Positions 1-8,541 of a stretch of 64,000 bases of DNA are shown here, in pieces (position 1 is the stretch's first letter; each line of letters starts with the position of its first letter). The position numbers and the translations under genes are program-made. The stretch comes from Erythrobacteraceae bacterium WH01K (GTDB taxonomy: Bacteria; Pseudomonadota; Alphaproteobacteria; Sphingomonadales; Sphingomonadaceae), in NCBI GenBank assembly GCA_027941995.1, contig CP115966.1, positions 1,426,001 through 1,490,000 on the forward strand. The letters run 5' to 3'. The notes beneath the pieces were generated by a model. The model worked only from the letters and a program-made list of their open reading frames with translations, was not told the DNA's origin and ran no database searches.

Positions 1-1100
1 AGATTGCAGATGTTAGCGACTTCTTTGGTAACTCCGGTTTCAATCTATTTGATAGCATCGTTTCGTCAGGAGGCGTGGTTCGAGGAATCCTGGCCCCGAA
101 CGTGAAAGAGAAGAGCCGAAAATTCTTTACCGATCAGGATGCTTGGGCAAAGTCTCAAGGCTACGGCGGGCTCGGCTATGCAAATCCGCCTGCACCTGAC
201 CCGCAAATGATGAAGTATATTCGCGTCGAGAACGGACAGGTGAAGATTGCTGACGATTGTCCGGCTGGCACACAAGACGAGATCGAGCGCATCTTTGACA
301 AAAAGCCTGACGAAGGTGTTGCATTTCTCAAGGGACCGATCGCCAAGCATCTCACATTGCGTCAGCAAGCTGAAATACTTTGGCGGTGCGGAGGTAGACC
401 TGGTGACGGGCTGTTCTTCGCAGCCGGCAAGGAAAAGGACGCCGCCAAGCTGGCAGGGGCCGCGCGCACCCGCGTTGCCGAAGAGCTCGGCCTGATCGAG
501 GAAGGCTGCTTCAAGTTTTGCTGGATCGTCGATTTCCCGATGTTCGAATATGACGAGGAGCAGAAGAAGGTCGATTTCAGCCACAACCCGTTCTCCATGC
601 CGCAGGGCGAGATGGAAGCGCTGGAAACGAAGGACCCGCTCGACATCCTCGCATGGCAGTACGACATCGTCTGCAACGGCTATGAATTGTCCTCGGGCGC
701 GATCCGGAACCACAAGCCGGAAATCATGTACAAGGCGTTCGAGATCGCCGGGTATTCGCAGGAGGAAGTCGACGCGAACTTCTCCGGCATGATCGAGGCT
801 TTCAAGCTGGGCGCGCCTCCGCATGGTGGTTCTGCCCCCGGCATCGACCGTATCGTCATGCTGTTGGCGGACGAGCCCAATATCCGTGAAGTGATTGCCT
901 TCCCGCTCAACCAGAAGGCGCAGGACCTCATGATGGGCGCGCCGAGCGTAGTCGCTCCGAACCAGTTGCGCGACGTGCACATCCAGTTGGCCCCCAAGGC
1001 GCGCGAGGCGATGGAAGAGGCTTCCAAGGCCGAAAAAATCGACATGAATTCCAATGCCACCGAACGCGACCAGTCGCCGGACGGCAACAAAGAAACCTGA
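1..1100 (+). CDS. aspS: Aspartyl-tRNA synthetase, C-terminal part (cut by window start)
   Basis: The reading frame is open to base 1, so the gene continues upstream; about 366 C-terminal residues are present. It charges tRNA-Asp (and probably tRNA-Asn, as in many alphaproteobacteria) in the cytoplasm. Visible class II features include [13 protein letters not shown], the [13 protein letters not shown] block, and the motif 3 region GAPPHGG...[13 protein letters not shown] with its ATP-contacting Arg. An RGILAPN segment of the inserted GAD-type domain is near the left edge. The C-terminus is a charged tail. A strong terminator follows directly. Oddity: bases 1 to about 410 are clearly AT-richer than the rest of the gene, although the protein stays in frame and family-like. 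Confidence 0.96.
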   Translation, partial: IADVSDFFGNSGFNLFDSIVSSGGVVRGILAPNVKEKSRKFFTDQDAWAKSQGYGGLGYANPPAPDPQMMKYIRVENGQVKIADDCPAGTQDEIERIFDKKPDEGVAFLKGPIAKHLTLRQQAEILWRCGGRPGDGLFFAAGKEKDAAKLAGAARTRVAEELGLIEEGCFKFCWIVDFPMFEYDEEQKKVDFSHNPFSMPQGEMEALETKDPLDILAWQYDIVCNGYELSSGAIRNHKPEIMYKAFEIAGYSQEEVDANFSGMIEAFKLGAPPHGGSAPGIDRIVMLLADEPNIREVIAFPLNQKAQDLMMGAPSVVAPNQLRDVHIQLAPKAREAMEEASKAEKIDMNSNATERDQSPDGNKET

Positions 1101-1104
1101 TACG

Positions 1105-1135
1105 AAAAGGGCGCGGATCCTTCCGCGCCCTTTTT
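1105..1135. terminator. Bidirectional terminator between aspS and the DUF2383-type gene
   Basis: A perfect stem of GGGCGCGGA and TCCGCGCCC around a TCCT loop is flanked by AAAA and TTTTT, so it can end transcription from both sides. It lies 4 bases after the aspS stop, between two convergent genes. Confidence 0.92.
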
Positions 1136-1156
1136 ACTGTCTAGGCGATCGAGCGA

Positions 1157-1588
1157 TCAGTCGTGTTGCTTCTCGATCATGTCGCCAAACCTTTCGCCTT
1201 CGCACACCTCGTTAAAGCACTTCTGCACCACCTGGCGCTCGGCCGGTTCGAGATCGTCGCTTTCCAGCGCGCTTTCGAACTTGCCCTTGAGGTAGTCCTC
1301 GCCTTCCTCGACACGTTCCGCCGCAGCTTCGTCGCCGCTTTCGAACATATCGGTGATGCTGGCCCACATCTGGTGCGCTTCGCCGGTCATCGTGGCCTTG
1401 GTCACCAGTTCCTCGCCCTGCTGCTGCAATTGTGCATTCATGTTGGCGAGGGTCTGTTCGCGCTGCTGGCCGCGCTGTCCCAGTGCCTGTTTCAGCTGGG
1501 CGCTGTCGGCCTTCTCTGCCGCCTTGCGGTAGCCTTCGACCGAATCGAAGGTGGTGTCGACGAGGCTTTTGAAAGTCGTGCTGCTCAT
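1157..1588 (-). CDS. DUF2383 / PA2169-type four-helix-bundle protein
   Basis: 143 residues, entirely helical and rich in Glu, Gln and Ala, beginning MSSTTFKSLVDTTFDSVEGY. This matches the ferritin-like DUF2383 family, whose function is not established (a stress or metal role has been suggested). The ATG at 1588 is preferred over longer in-frame starts because AGGAG lies 7 bases upstream and the protein similarity begins there. It is divergent from acpP and convergent with aspS, so it is probably monocistronic. Confidence 0.8.
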   Translation of the reverse strand: MSSTTFKSLVDTTFDSVEGYRKAAEKADSAQLKQALGQRGQQREQTLANMNAQLQQQGEELVTKATMTGEAHQMWASITDMFESGDEAAAERVEEGEDYLKGKFESALESDDLEPAERQVVQKCFNEVCEGERFGDMIEKQHD

Positions 1589-1824
1589 TGGTAGTCTCCT
1601 GTATTCTCTCAACAATCTACCAATGCGCAGAAGGCCATCCGGGTCCCGGACGTTCACTCCGACTGGCGCAATTTGCGGACGGCCTGGCGCAGCTATCGCT
1701 CCGGCGCGGGATGCGTCGGCGATCGAGGGCAGGGGGCGGGGCGCAACGGGCACTTGCGCAGCCCTGCCGCGTTCATTAGGGCGACAGCTAACCGATTAAC
1801 TCCCCAAAGAGAGGGTCTGATTTC

Positions 1825-2061
1825 ATGAGTGATACCCCCGAACGCGTCCAGAAGATCGTTGTCGAGCACCTCGGTGTCGAAGCCGACAAGGTCACGCAGG
1901 AAGCAAGCTTCATCGACGATCTTGGCGCCGACAGCCTCGACATCGTCGAACTGGTGATGGCTTTCGAAGAAGAATTCGGCGTGGAAATCCCCGACGACGC
2001 AGCCGAGAAGATCACCACCGTGGGCGATGCCACGAAGTACATCGAAGAGCACAAGGGCTGA
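1825..2061 (+). CDS. acpP: Acyl carrier protein
   Basis: 78 residues and acidic. The phosphopantetheine attachment serine lies in [20 protein letters not shown], near residue 37. It carries growing acyl chains in type II fatty-acid synthesis. GAGAGGG upstream provides the SD. It is followed by fabF on the same strand, the usual order in proteobacteria; length and motif are typical. Confidence 0.98.
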   Translation: MSDTPERVQKIVVEHLGVEADKVTQEASFIDDLGADSLDIVELVMAFEEEFGVEIPDDAAEKITTVGDATKYIEEHKG

Positions 2062-2214
2062 TCTGGCGGCCGCCTGCCCCGGTAGACGGCCCCATATCCC
2101 TTACCCCGCGCCACGAAGCGAGGGTTGCGTCAGGCTCGACCCGGAAGCGGGCCGGGCCTGCCGTGTTTTTGAAGAGCCCGCACGTGCGACGGTTTGTTTG
2201 ACGGAGAATATGTG

Positions 2215-3474
2215 ATGCGGCGTGTCGTCGTTACCGGACTTGGCCTTGTCACCCCGCTGGGCGGGGACGTGGATACCACCTGGAAGAACCTGATCGCGGG
2301 CGAGAGCGGGGCTGGCCCCATCACCCGCTTCGATCCGGCCGACCAGAAGTGCAAGATCGCCTGCGAGGTAAAGCCGGCGGGCCATCCCTGGGGCTTCGAC
2401 CCGAACAAGCGCGTCGACCATAAGATCCAGCGGCAGGTCGATCCCTTTATCGTCTACGGCATCGATGCCGCCGGACAGGCGCTGGAAGATGCCGGCCTGA
2501 CCGACATGAGCGAGGAAGAAAAGCGCCGTACGGGCTGCTCCATCGGGTCCGGCATTGGCGGCCTGCCGGGGATCGAGAAGGAATCGATTGTCCTGCACGA
2601 ACGCGGGCCGGGACGCGTCTCGCCGCACTTCGTCCACGGGCGCCTGATCAATCTGGTCACCGGACAGGTGCAGATCCAGCACGGCTTCATGGGGCCGAAC
2701 CACGCGGTCGTGACGGCCTGCTCGACCGGCGCGCATTCCATCGGCGATGCCGCGCGCATGATCCGCGACGACGATGCCGACGTGATGCTGGCTGGCGGCG
2801 CGGAAAGCACCGTCAACCCGCTGGGCATTGCAGGCTTCGCCCAGGCACGCGCGCTCAACATGAGCATGAACGACCGCCCGGCAGAGGCCAGTCGCCCCTA
2901 TGACAAGGACCGCGACGGCTTCGTCATGGGCGAAGGCGCGGGCGTCGTCGTGCTCGAGGAATACGAGCGCGCCAAAGCTCGCGGTGCGACCATTTACGGC
3001 GAAGTCGTGGGCTATGGCCTGTCGGGCGATGCCTATCACGTCACCGCTCCGCATCCCGATGGCCTCGGCGCGCAGCTGGCGATGGAAATGGCACTGCGCA
3101 AGGCCGGCATGGACGGCAGCGAGATCGACTACGTCAACGCCCACGGCACCAGCACCATGGCCGACACGATCGAACTGGCCGCGGTAAAGCGCGTGCTGGG
3201 CGACGATTTGGGCGGTGCCAGCATGAGCAGCACCAAGTCCTCCATCGGCCACTTGCTGGGCGGTGCGGGCGCTGTGGAGGCGATCTTCTGCCTGCTCGCC
3301 ATGCGCGATGGCATTGTTCCCCCGACGCTGAACCTGCACAACCCCGACGAAGGGACGGAGGGCGTCGACCTGGTCCCGCTGAAGGCGAAGGAGCGCGAGG
3401 TTCGCGCCGTGCTGAACAACAGCTTCGGCTTCGGCGGCACCAATGCCTCGCTCGTCATGCGGAAGGCCGACTGA
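2215..3474 (+). CDS. fabF: 3-oxoacyl-ACP synthase II (KAS II)
   Basis: 419 residues. It condenses malonyl-ACP with acyl-ACP to elongate fatty acids. The thiolase-fold catalytic triad is visible: Cys in VTACSTGAHSIGDAARM (about residue 170), His in VNAHGTSTMADTIE (about 310) and His in SSIGHLLGGAGAVEAIF (about 347). The C-terminal NNSFGFGGTNASLV is the usual family end. The ATG at 2215 is chosen over the TTG at 2194 because MRRVVVTGLG is the canonical start and GGAG lies 8 bases upstream. mltG begins 4 bases after the stop. Confidence 0.97.
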   Translation: MRRVVVTGLGLVTPLGGDVDTTWKNLIAGESGAGPITRFDPADQKCKIACEVKPAGHPWGFDPNKRVDHKIQRQVDPFIVYGIDAAGQALEDAGLTDMSEEEKRRTGCSIGSGIGGLPGIEKESIVLHERGPGRVSPHFVHGRLINLVTGQVQIQHGFMGPNHAVVTACSTGAHSIGDAARMIRDDDADVMLAGGAESTVNPLGIAGFAQARALNMSMNDRPAEASRPYDKDRDGFVMGEGAGVVVLEEYERAKARGATIYGEVVGYGLSGDAYHVTAPHPDGLGAQLAMEMALRKAGMDGSEIDYVNAHGTSTMADTIELAAVKRVLGDDLGGASMSSTKSSIGHLLGGAGAVEAIFCLLAMRDGIVPPTLNLHNPDEGTEGVDLVPLKAKEREVRAVLNNSFGFGGTNASLVMRKAD

Positions 3475-3478
3475 CCCG

Positions 3479-4447
3479 ATGAAAGGCGTGAAGGGCCTGC
3501 TTGCGATTGCCGCGTTGGTCGCGCTGGCCGGCATCGCATGGCTGGGCAGCGGTTGGTGGGTCGGCAGCCAGGTCGAGGAGGAGACGAGCTTCATCGTGCC
3601 TTCCGGCGCAACGCTGACATCTGTCGCGGGCAAGCTGGAGGAAGAAGGCCTGATCGGTTCTTCCGACGGTTTCCTGCTGCGCGCCAAGATCCTCGGCAGC
3701 GGCGATCCGGTAAAGGCGGGCGAGTTCCTCGTGCCCGAAGGCGCAACCGCTTCGGCCATGCTCGATACGTTCCAGCATGGCGAGACGATCAACCGCTTCG
3801 TCACCATTCCCGAAGGCACGCCGTCCATCGTCGTGCACGAAATCCTGATGGCAGAGCCCTTGCTGACGGGCGAGATACCGGTCCCGGTCGAAGGCAGCGT
3901 CCTGCCCGACACGTACAGCTTCGAACGCGGGGAGGATCGCACCGCTGTCCTTGCCCGGATGCAGGCCGCGATGCGCAATTACCTGGCCGAAGCCTGGCCC
4001 AAGCGCACATCCGACATCGCCGTCGACACGATCGAGGAAGCGGTCACGCTTGCCAGCATCGTCGAGAAGGAGACAGGCGTCGCGCGGGAACGGCGGATGG
4101 TGGCAGGCCTCTATTCCAACCGCGTGAAGACCGGGATGCTGCTGCAGGCCGATCCCACGATCATCTATCCCATCACGAAGGGCAAGCCGCTGGGCCGCCG
4201 CATCCGCCAGTCGGAAATCGCCGCGATCAACGGATACAACACCTACACCCGCACCGGTCTGCCCGAAGGTCCGATTACCAATCCCGGGCGCGAGGCCATC
4301 GCGGCCGTGCTGGACCCGGCGGAAACGGACGCGGTATACATGGTTGCCGACGGGACGGGCGGCCACAAATTCGCCAGGACGCTGGCCGAACATAACGCCA
4401 ATGTCGAGGAATGGTATGCCCTTCGCCGCGAGCGGGGCGAGATGTGA
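3479..4447 (+). CDS. mltG: Endolytic murein transglycosylase MltG
   Basis: 322 residues with one N-terminal membrane anchor (GLLAIAALVALAGIAWLG). The YceG-like domain contains LPDTYSFERG, ASIVEKETGVARERRMVAGL (catalytic Glu) and NTYTRTGLPEGPITNPG. It cleaves nascent glycan strands in the periplasm and is thought to end their synthesis. The start is the ATG 4 bases after the fabF stop, which implies cotranscription and coupling with acpP-fabF. The next gene starts inside its stop codon. Confidence 0.95.
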   Translation: MKGVKGLLAIAALVALAGIAWLGSGWWVGSQVEEETSFIVPSGATLTSVAGKLEEEGLIGSSDGFLLRAKILGSGDPVKAGEFLVPEGATASAMLDTFQHGETINRFVTIPEGTPSIVVHEILMAEPLLTGEIPVPVEGSVLPDTYSFERGEDRTAVLARMQAAMRNYLAEAWPKRTSDIAVDTIEEAVTLASIVEKETGVARERRMVAGLYSNRVKTGMLLQADPTIIYPITKGKPLGRRIRQSEIAAINGYNTYTRTGLPEGPITNPGREAIAAVLDPAETDAVYMVADGTGGHKFARTLAEHNANVEEWYALRRERGEM

Positions 4448-4992
4448 GCGGAACGCCCGCAGGCGACGATACCACAGACTTGGCGGACACCGATCCCTTC
4501 ATCCTGACCGCCCGGCTCCCGCCCCACCTTCACAGCTGGGCCACCGCCCTGCGGACCGAGCATTTCCCGCCGGAGCGCAATTATCTCGAAGCGCATGTCA
4601 CCCTGTTCCACGCGCTGCCCCCGCAATGCGGCGACGAGATCGCAGAGGTGCTGTCACGGGTTGCAGCGCAGACCGCGCCCGTCCCTGCGCGGCTGCTCGG
4701 TATCATGTCGCTGGGCGGCGGGACCGCGCTGAAACTGGAAAGTCCGGCCATGCTGGCTCTGCGGGACGAGATCGCGGAGCGGTTCCACGGAATGCTGACG
4801 AAACAGGACCAGCACCGGCCCCGGCTGCACGTGACGATCCAGAACAAGGTAACGTCGAAAGAGGCAAAGGCGCTGCAGGCGCAGCTGGCGGGCAGGGTGG
4901 AGGAACGCGCCTTCGCCTTTCGCGGGCTGGAACTGTTCCAATATCGCGGGGGACCGTGGGAAAAGGTCCGCGATTTCGCCTTCCGCGGATAA
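4444..4992 (+). CDS. 2H phosphoesterase / 2'-5' RNA ligase-like protein
   Basis: 182 residues with the two H-x-T motifs that define the 2H superfamily: EAHVTLFHAL near residue 50 and RLHVTIQNK near 130. Such enzymes act on cyclic or 2'-phosphate RNA ends; the substrate here is unknown. The start is taken as the GTG at 4444, overlapping the mltG stop (ATGTGA), which suggests translational coupling. The ATG at 4411 lies inside mltG and adds a non-conserved leader. It closes the acpP-fabF-mltG run. Confidence 0.8.
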   Translation: MSGTPAGDDTTDLADTDPFILTARLPPHLHSWATALRTEHFPPERNYLEAHVTLFHALPPQCGDEIAEVLSRVAAQTAPVPARLLGIMSLGGGTALKLESPAMLALRDEIAERFHGMLTKQDQHRPRLHVTIQNKVTSKEAKALQAQLAGRVEERAFAFRGLELFQYRGGPWEKVRDFAFRG

Positions 4993-5029
4993 AACCGGGC
5001 CCGGGAGCGAGCGAAGGCAAAACGCGCTG

Positions 5030-5058
5030 TTGACCGGAGGAAAACGCCGCCGTAAGAG
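5030..5058 (+). promoter_or_regulatory. Promoter of the tRNA gene
   Basis: TTGACC and TAAGAG are separated by exactly 17 bases, 43 bases before the tRNA. A small hairpin (CGAGCCA and TGGCTCG, 5071-5087) lies in the leader and may guide 5' processing. Confidence 0.65.
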
Positions 5059-5100
5059 CGCCGCCTGCCGCGAGCCACATTGGCTCGCCTGGCCCTGCGG

Positions 5101-5177
5101 GGCGGAGTAGCTCAGGTGGTTAGAGCAGCGGAATCATAATCCGCGTGTCGGGGGTTCGAGTCCCTCCTCCGCTACCA
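5101..5177 (+). tRNA. tRNA-Met (CAT), probable ICE integration target
   Basis: A 77-base cloverleaf with encoded CCA. The acceptor arm pairs GGCGGAG with CTCCGCT (first pair G-U). The D arm has GCTCAGGTGGTTAGAGC, the anticodon stem is GCGGA/TCCGC with loop ATCATAA (anticodon CAT), and the T arm holds GGTTCGAGTCC. Elongator Met is the likely identity, but a CAT anticodon could also be a lysidine-modified Ile tRNA. A P4-type integrase starts 178 bases downstream, so the 3' end of this gene is the probable attachment core. The gene is intact, as expected if the element restores the 3' end. Confidence 0.93.
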
Positions 5178-5355
5178 TTCTCGAATCCGCATGGGTTCGC
5201 TTGGGGCCGCATGCATCCGCAAAATTCAATTAAAACAGAATGATGTGAGCGATTCGCGTCCGCTTGCGTGCGCTTGCATTCGCTTGAAGCCGGATTTGGT
5301 GTGGGGGTATTTTGGGGGTATTTTCCGGGGGTAGCGAAAAGGAGCGATACCCCCA
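5178..5355. repeat. Integrase arm-type repeats in the attachment region
   Basis: Between tRNA and integrase, CGCTTG occurs at 5261, 5271 and 5281, exactly one helical turn apart, with a further copy near 5198. Three direct GGGGGTA repeats follow (about 5303-5334), two within a repeated GGGGGTATTTT, and an inverted TACCCCC lies just before the integrase ATG. Such arrays fit binding sites for the arm-binding domain of a P4-type integrase and probably overlap its promoter, which would allow autoregulation. The role is inferred. Confidence 0.6.
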
Positions 5356-6609
5356 ATGGCCTTGAGTGAGATTCAGATCAAAAAAGCGAAGGCGGCAGAG
5401 CGCCCATACAAGCTTGCGGATGGGGAGGGTCTATTCCTCCTTGTTCAAAAGAACGGCTCGAAGCTCTGGCGGCTGAAATACCGTTACCACGGTAAGGAGA
5501 AGCTGCTTTCTTTCGGCGCCTATCCCGAAGTAGGAATAGCGGCAGCAAGAGAACTCAAGAAAGTTGCCAAAGGTGTGCTGGCTGAGGGCAGGGACCCGAT
5601 GGTCCACAAACCGGGTCGGGACTTCGAAGAGGCCAAGACCTTCAGGGCGATCGCCACCATGTGGCATCAGAACAGAGCAAGTAGTCTCGATCCCGCGCAT
5701 GCGAAGCGTGTCTGGTCACGCATGGACCAGGATGTGTTTCCTGACTTGGGCGAGCTCATGATGCATGAGATCACTCCACCAGAAGTGCTAAAGGTCATTC
5801 GGAAAATCGAAGAGCGCGGCGCGCTCGACATCAGTCGGCGGGCAAAGCAATGTATTGGACAGGTGTTCCAGTTCGCTATTGCCAGCGGCCTTTGTGATTC
5901 CGACCCTACTGCGCATCTTCGCGGGGCACTGAAGCCACGGCCTCGGGTCAAGCATATGGCGAAGCTACCTCTCGCGCAGCTACCCGAGCTGATGATTAAG
6001 ATCGGGCAATATCAAGAAGAGGGTGAGAGACGCTCCGAGATTACCCGGGCAGCATTGAATTTCGCTCTTCTTACATGGGTGCGGACGAAGGAGCTTCGAT
6101 TCGCCAAGAAGCACGAGTTCGAAGATATGGGTGGACCTTCACCAGTATGGCGCATTGGCGCTGACCGGATGAAAATGGGCCGCGAGCATATCGTGCCACT
6201 GTCGCGACAAGCCGCTTCTCTTGCTCAGGATTTGATCAGCAAGTCCGAAGGTAAATACGTCTTTCCAGGCCAGAAGCCCAAGATGCCGCTCTCAGAGAAT
6301 ACGATGATCTATGGCCTCTATCGGCTCGGTTACCACGGGCGGCAAACTGTTCACGGCTTCAGGGGTCTGGCGAGCACCTGGGCGAATGAGCAGCTTGTCG
6401 AGGTCGGCGATCCCCCGATGTGGATCCGTCGATATCATGAAGACTGGGTCGAACTGCAATTGGCACACAGCGAAGAAAACGAAGTTCGCGGAGCATACAA
6501 TGCTGCCGAATATCTCGCTCCTCGGCGTGCAATGTTGCAGGATTGGGCAGACTTCCTCGACTCCATCGGCGGCAAGCCGCAAAACATTGCGGTCTTGAGG
6601 GCCGCTTGA
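5356..6609 (+). CDS. P4-type tyrosine integrase of the ICE
   Basis: 417 residues. The N-terminal DUF4102 arm-binding domain is recognisable (YKLADGEGLFLLVQKNGSK, LSFGAYPEVGIAAAREL). It is followed by a SAM-like core-binding region and the C-terminal catalytic domain, with Arg in TWVRTKELRFAK, the Arg of HGFRGLASTWANE and the Tyr in VRGAYNAAEYL. It catalyses integration and excision at the tRNA. It reads away from the tRNA and starts at the ATG directly after the TACCCCC repeat. GC is somewhat below the chromosomal genes. Confidence 0.95.
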   Translation: MALSEIQIKKAKAAERPYKLADGEGLFLLVQKNGSKLWRLKYRYHGKEKLLSFGAYPEVGIAAARELKKVAKGVLAEGRDPMVHKPGRDFEEAKTFRAIATMWHQNRASSLDPAHAKRVWSRMDQDVFPDLGELMMHEITPPEVLKVIRKIEERGALDISRRAKQCIGQVFQFAIASGLCDSDPTAHLRGALKPRPRVKHMAKLPLAQLPELMIKIGQYQEEGERRSEITRAALNFALLTWVRTKELRFAKKHEFEDMGGPSPVWRIGADRMKMGREHIVPLSRQAASLAQDLISKSEGKYVFPGQKPKMPLSENTMIYGLYRLGYHGRQTVHGFRGLASTWANEQLVEVGDPPMWIRRYHEDWVELQLAHSEENEVRGAYNAAEYLAPRRAMLQDWADFLDSIGGKPQNIAVLRAA

Positions 6610-6616
6610 CCTGCTC

Positions 6617-6820
6617 CTAAGCGGACACCTGACCAAGCCATTCGACGCGAAGCCGGTCGAACCCGACGACAATACCCTCTGCGGTAACTTCAAATCCGAA
6701 GTCATCGTTTGAGGGTTCATAGTCTTCAAGAACCCAGTGATCACCGGCATCGGTTACAATTGCAGCTCCCCGAGGAAGATGCTCGAGCCGTCCGCTGATC
6801 CTTTTCCGATTCGTAGTCAT
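6617..6820 (-). CDS. Small DUF5818-like protein
   Basis: 67 residues, beginning MTTNRKRISGRLEHLPRGAA and ending GFDRLRVEWLGQVSA. This layout (short beta-rich domain with a GFDRxxVxWxG end) resembles DUF5818 proteins common in sphingomonads; function unknown. The ATG at 6820 overlaps the stop of the upstream lytic transglycosylase (ATGA), so the pair is translationally coupled. Longer in-frame starts run into that gene and are rejected. It converges on the integrase, with 7 bases between the stops. Confidence 0.65.
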   Translation of the reverse strand: MTTNRKRISGRLEHLPRGAAIVTDAGDHWVLEDYEPSNDDFGFEVTAEGIVVGFDRLRVEWLGQVSA

Positions 6821-7419
6821 ATCGAGCTGTATGCCATCCATCGGTCGATAACGCTCTTCACATATCCAGGCGTTTCCCGATTTTTCGGTATCCCGCCGGC
6901 TCGCGACACGGCGCCGGGTCCAGCGTTGTAGGCGGCCAGCGCGAGATGGATCGCACCAAAGCGCTCTAGCATCTGCTTCAGATACCGCGCGCCACCGTCG
7001 ATGTTCTGAGCCGGATCGTGGCGATTGCTGACACCGAGTTCTCTTGCCGTTCCCGGCATCAGTTGAGCGAGACCAGCGGCGCCAGCCGGACTGATCGCCA
7101 TCGGGTTGAACCGCGATTCCTGCCAAATCAGGGCCTGAAGCAGTCGAGGCGGTAATTGGTATCGCGCTTCAGCTTGCCGGATGAGTGGCTCGTACAAAGC
7201 TTCCTTGAAGCTTCTATCGATATAAGCCTTGCCGCCTTCTGGTTTGGCCAAGTCGATTGCAGTCGGGTTAAAGCCAAGACCTTTGTCGGTTGTAACCTCA
7301 ACTTTGCTGAGGTCATGGTCGAAGACTTGAAACTCCCGCGCCCGCGCAGACCCGGAAATCGCTATCGCTATCGCAATCGCTAGCGCACCGCAACCGCAGG
7401 CCACCAGATACATTCGCAT
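6817..7419 (-). CDS. Lytic transglycosylase, SLT domain
   Basis: 200 residues. A signal peptide is visible (MRMYLVACGCG, then an Ala-Ile run ending SARA), followed by an SLT domain with the catalytic Glu in ALIWQESRFNP, then AAGLAQLMPGTA and LALAAYNAGPGAVSRAGG. It cuts peptidoglycan in the periplasm. In conjugative elements such VirB1-like enzymes open the wall for the secretion channel. The ATG at 7419 has GAAAGG upstream; the longer frame would place residues before the signal peptide. The Ala-Ile run is encoded by a short GCTATC-type microsatellite (7363-7383). Confidence 0.9.
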   Translation of the reverse strand: MRMYLVACGCGALAIAIAIAISGSARAREFQVFDHDLSKVEVTTDKGLGFNPTAIDLAKPEGGKAYIDRSFKEALYEPLIRQAEARYQLPPRLLQALIWQESRFNPMAISPAGAAGLAQLMPGTARELGVSNRHDPAQNIDGGARYLKQMLERFGAIHLALAAYNAGPGAVSRAGGIPKNRETPGYVKSVIDRWMAYSSI

Positions 7420-7557
7420 CGCATAACCTTTCACCTTGCCTCGATCTGCAAGAGAACATAAATAGAACAAATAGGTGTAGGAAAACGCTTTTTTGCGTGC
7501 TTATCCGAGAGGAGAGAGGGTCGGTTGGAGGGGCAATTGTGAGGCGATGGAGCCGGT

Positions 7558-8466
7558 ATGCCCGTTTCGAATTCAACCCTGTCACGTACCTCGCTTGAGG
7601 ACACCGCCCGCAAGATCTGCGAAAGCCGGGGCGGCAAGTGGTCCGGCACCAAGGGCATGGCCTGCTGCCCTGCGCATGATGATCGCACGCCGTCACTCGG
7701 TGTGTCGCTCGGCCGACAGGCCATCCTCTTCCATTGCTTTGCGGGATGCGATCAGCAGAGCGTGTTGTCTGCATTGGCGCGTGAAGGATTCGAGGCACCG
7801 GCGCTTTTTTCAGCTTCTGCGACCACCAACGGCCCCGAACCGACCAGCACCCGCAAACCCTCGGCGGCAGCGCTGAGGATCTGGCGCGATGCACAGCCAC
7901 TGCGTGCCAGTCCGGCAAAGGAATATCTTGAGAGCCGCGGCATCCTCGCCGCATCTCCAGCGCTCCGCTTCCATCCACGAACGCCGCTTGGTCCAAAAGG
8001 ACGGACCCGCTTTTTGCCCGCCCTGATCGCGGCAGTCAGCCTCGACGAGGGGCCGGTCGCCGTCCATCGCACGTTCCTTTCGGGCAATACCAAGGCCGCT
8101 TTCGACAAGCCGAAACGCGCGCTTGGCGCGCTCGGTGAATCTGCTGTCCGCCTCTTCGCTCCGGCCTCTGGCAAGCTCGGCCTTGCTGAAGGCATTGAAA
8201 GCGCAATGTCGGCTTATGCTCTCACCGGTGTCCCCGTCTGGGCGACCCTCGGGAATGAGCGCTTCGGCCTCGTCAGTGTGCCCGAGAGCGTGACCGAGCT
8301 TCATCTCTTCGTCGATCACGACGCTGGCGGCGAGCTGGCTGCGTCGCGTGGCCTGTCCGCCTATGCTTGCGATGGACGCACGGTACATGTCCGCAAACCG
8401 TCATCACGCGACACCGATTGGAACGACGAACTCACGGCATGGCTGCGCCGCAAGGCGGCGCCGTAG
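7558..8466 (+). CDS. Toprim-domain primase-like protein with zinc-finger N-terminus
   Basis: 302 residues. The N-terminus carries a CHC2-like zinc finger (ACCPAHDDRTPSL, then FHCFAGCDQQSVLSAL). A middle region follows, then a Toprim domain with GLAEGIESAMSAYALTG (acidic Glu) and LHLFVDHDAGG (DxD). It resembles the primase-like Toprim proteins carried by plasmids and ICEs of alphaproteobacteria, and may prime synthesis on transferred single strands. GGAG lies 5 bases upstream of the ATG. The next gene starts 75 bases downstream on the same strand. Confidence 0.82.
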   Translation: MPVSNSTLSRTSLEDTARKICESRGGKWSGTKGMACCPAHDDRTPSLGVSLGRQAILFHCFAGCDQQSVLSALAREGFEAPALFSASATTNGPEPTSTRKPSAAALRIWRDAQPLRASPAKEYLESRGILAASPALRFHPRTPLGPKGRTRFLPALIAAVSLDEGPVAVHRTFLSGNTKAAFDKPKRALGALGESAVRLFAPASGKLGLAEGIESAMSAYALTGVPVWATLGNERFGLVSVPESVTELHLFVDHDAGGELAASRGLSAYACDGRTVHVRKPSSRDTDWNDELTAWLRRKAAP

Positions 8467-8541
8467 AGGAGAGAGGGCTTCTCGAATTCCTGATCCGGCA
8501 GAGGGCGTATCCCGATGCCTTCATCAGGAGGACGAATTGCC

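Noticed and set aside
2101-3978. 625-codon frame opposite fabF and mltG
   Set aside because: A shadow of two confidently identified genes in GC-rich DNA.
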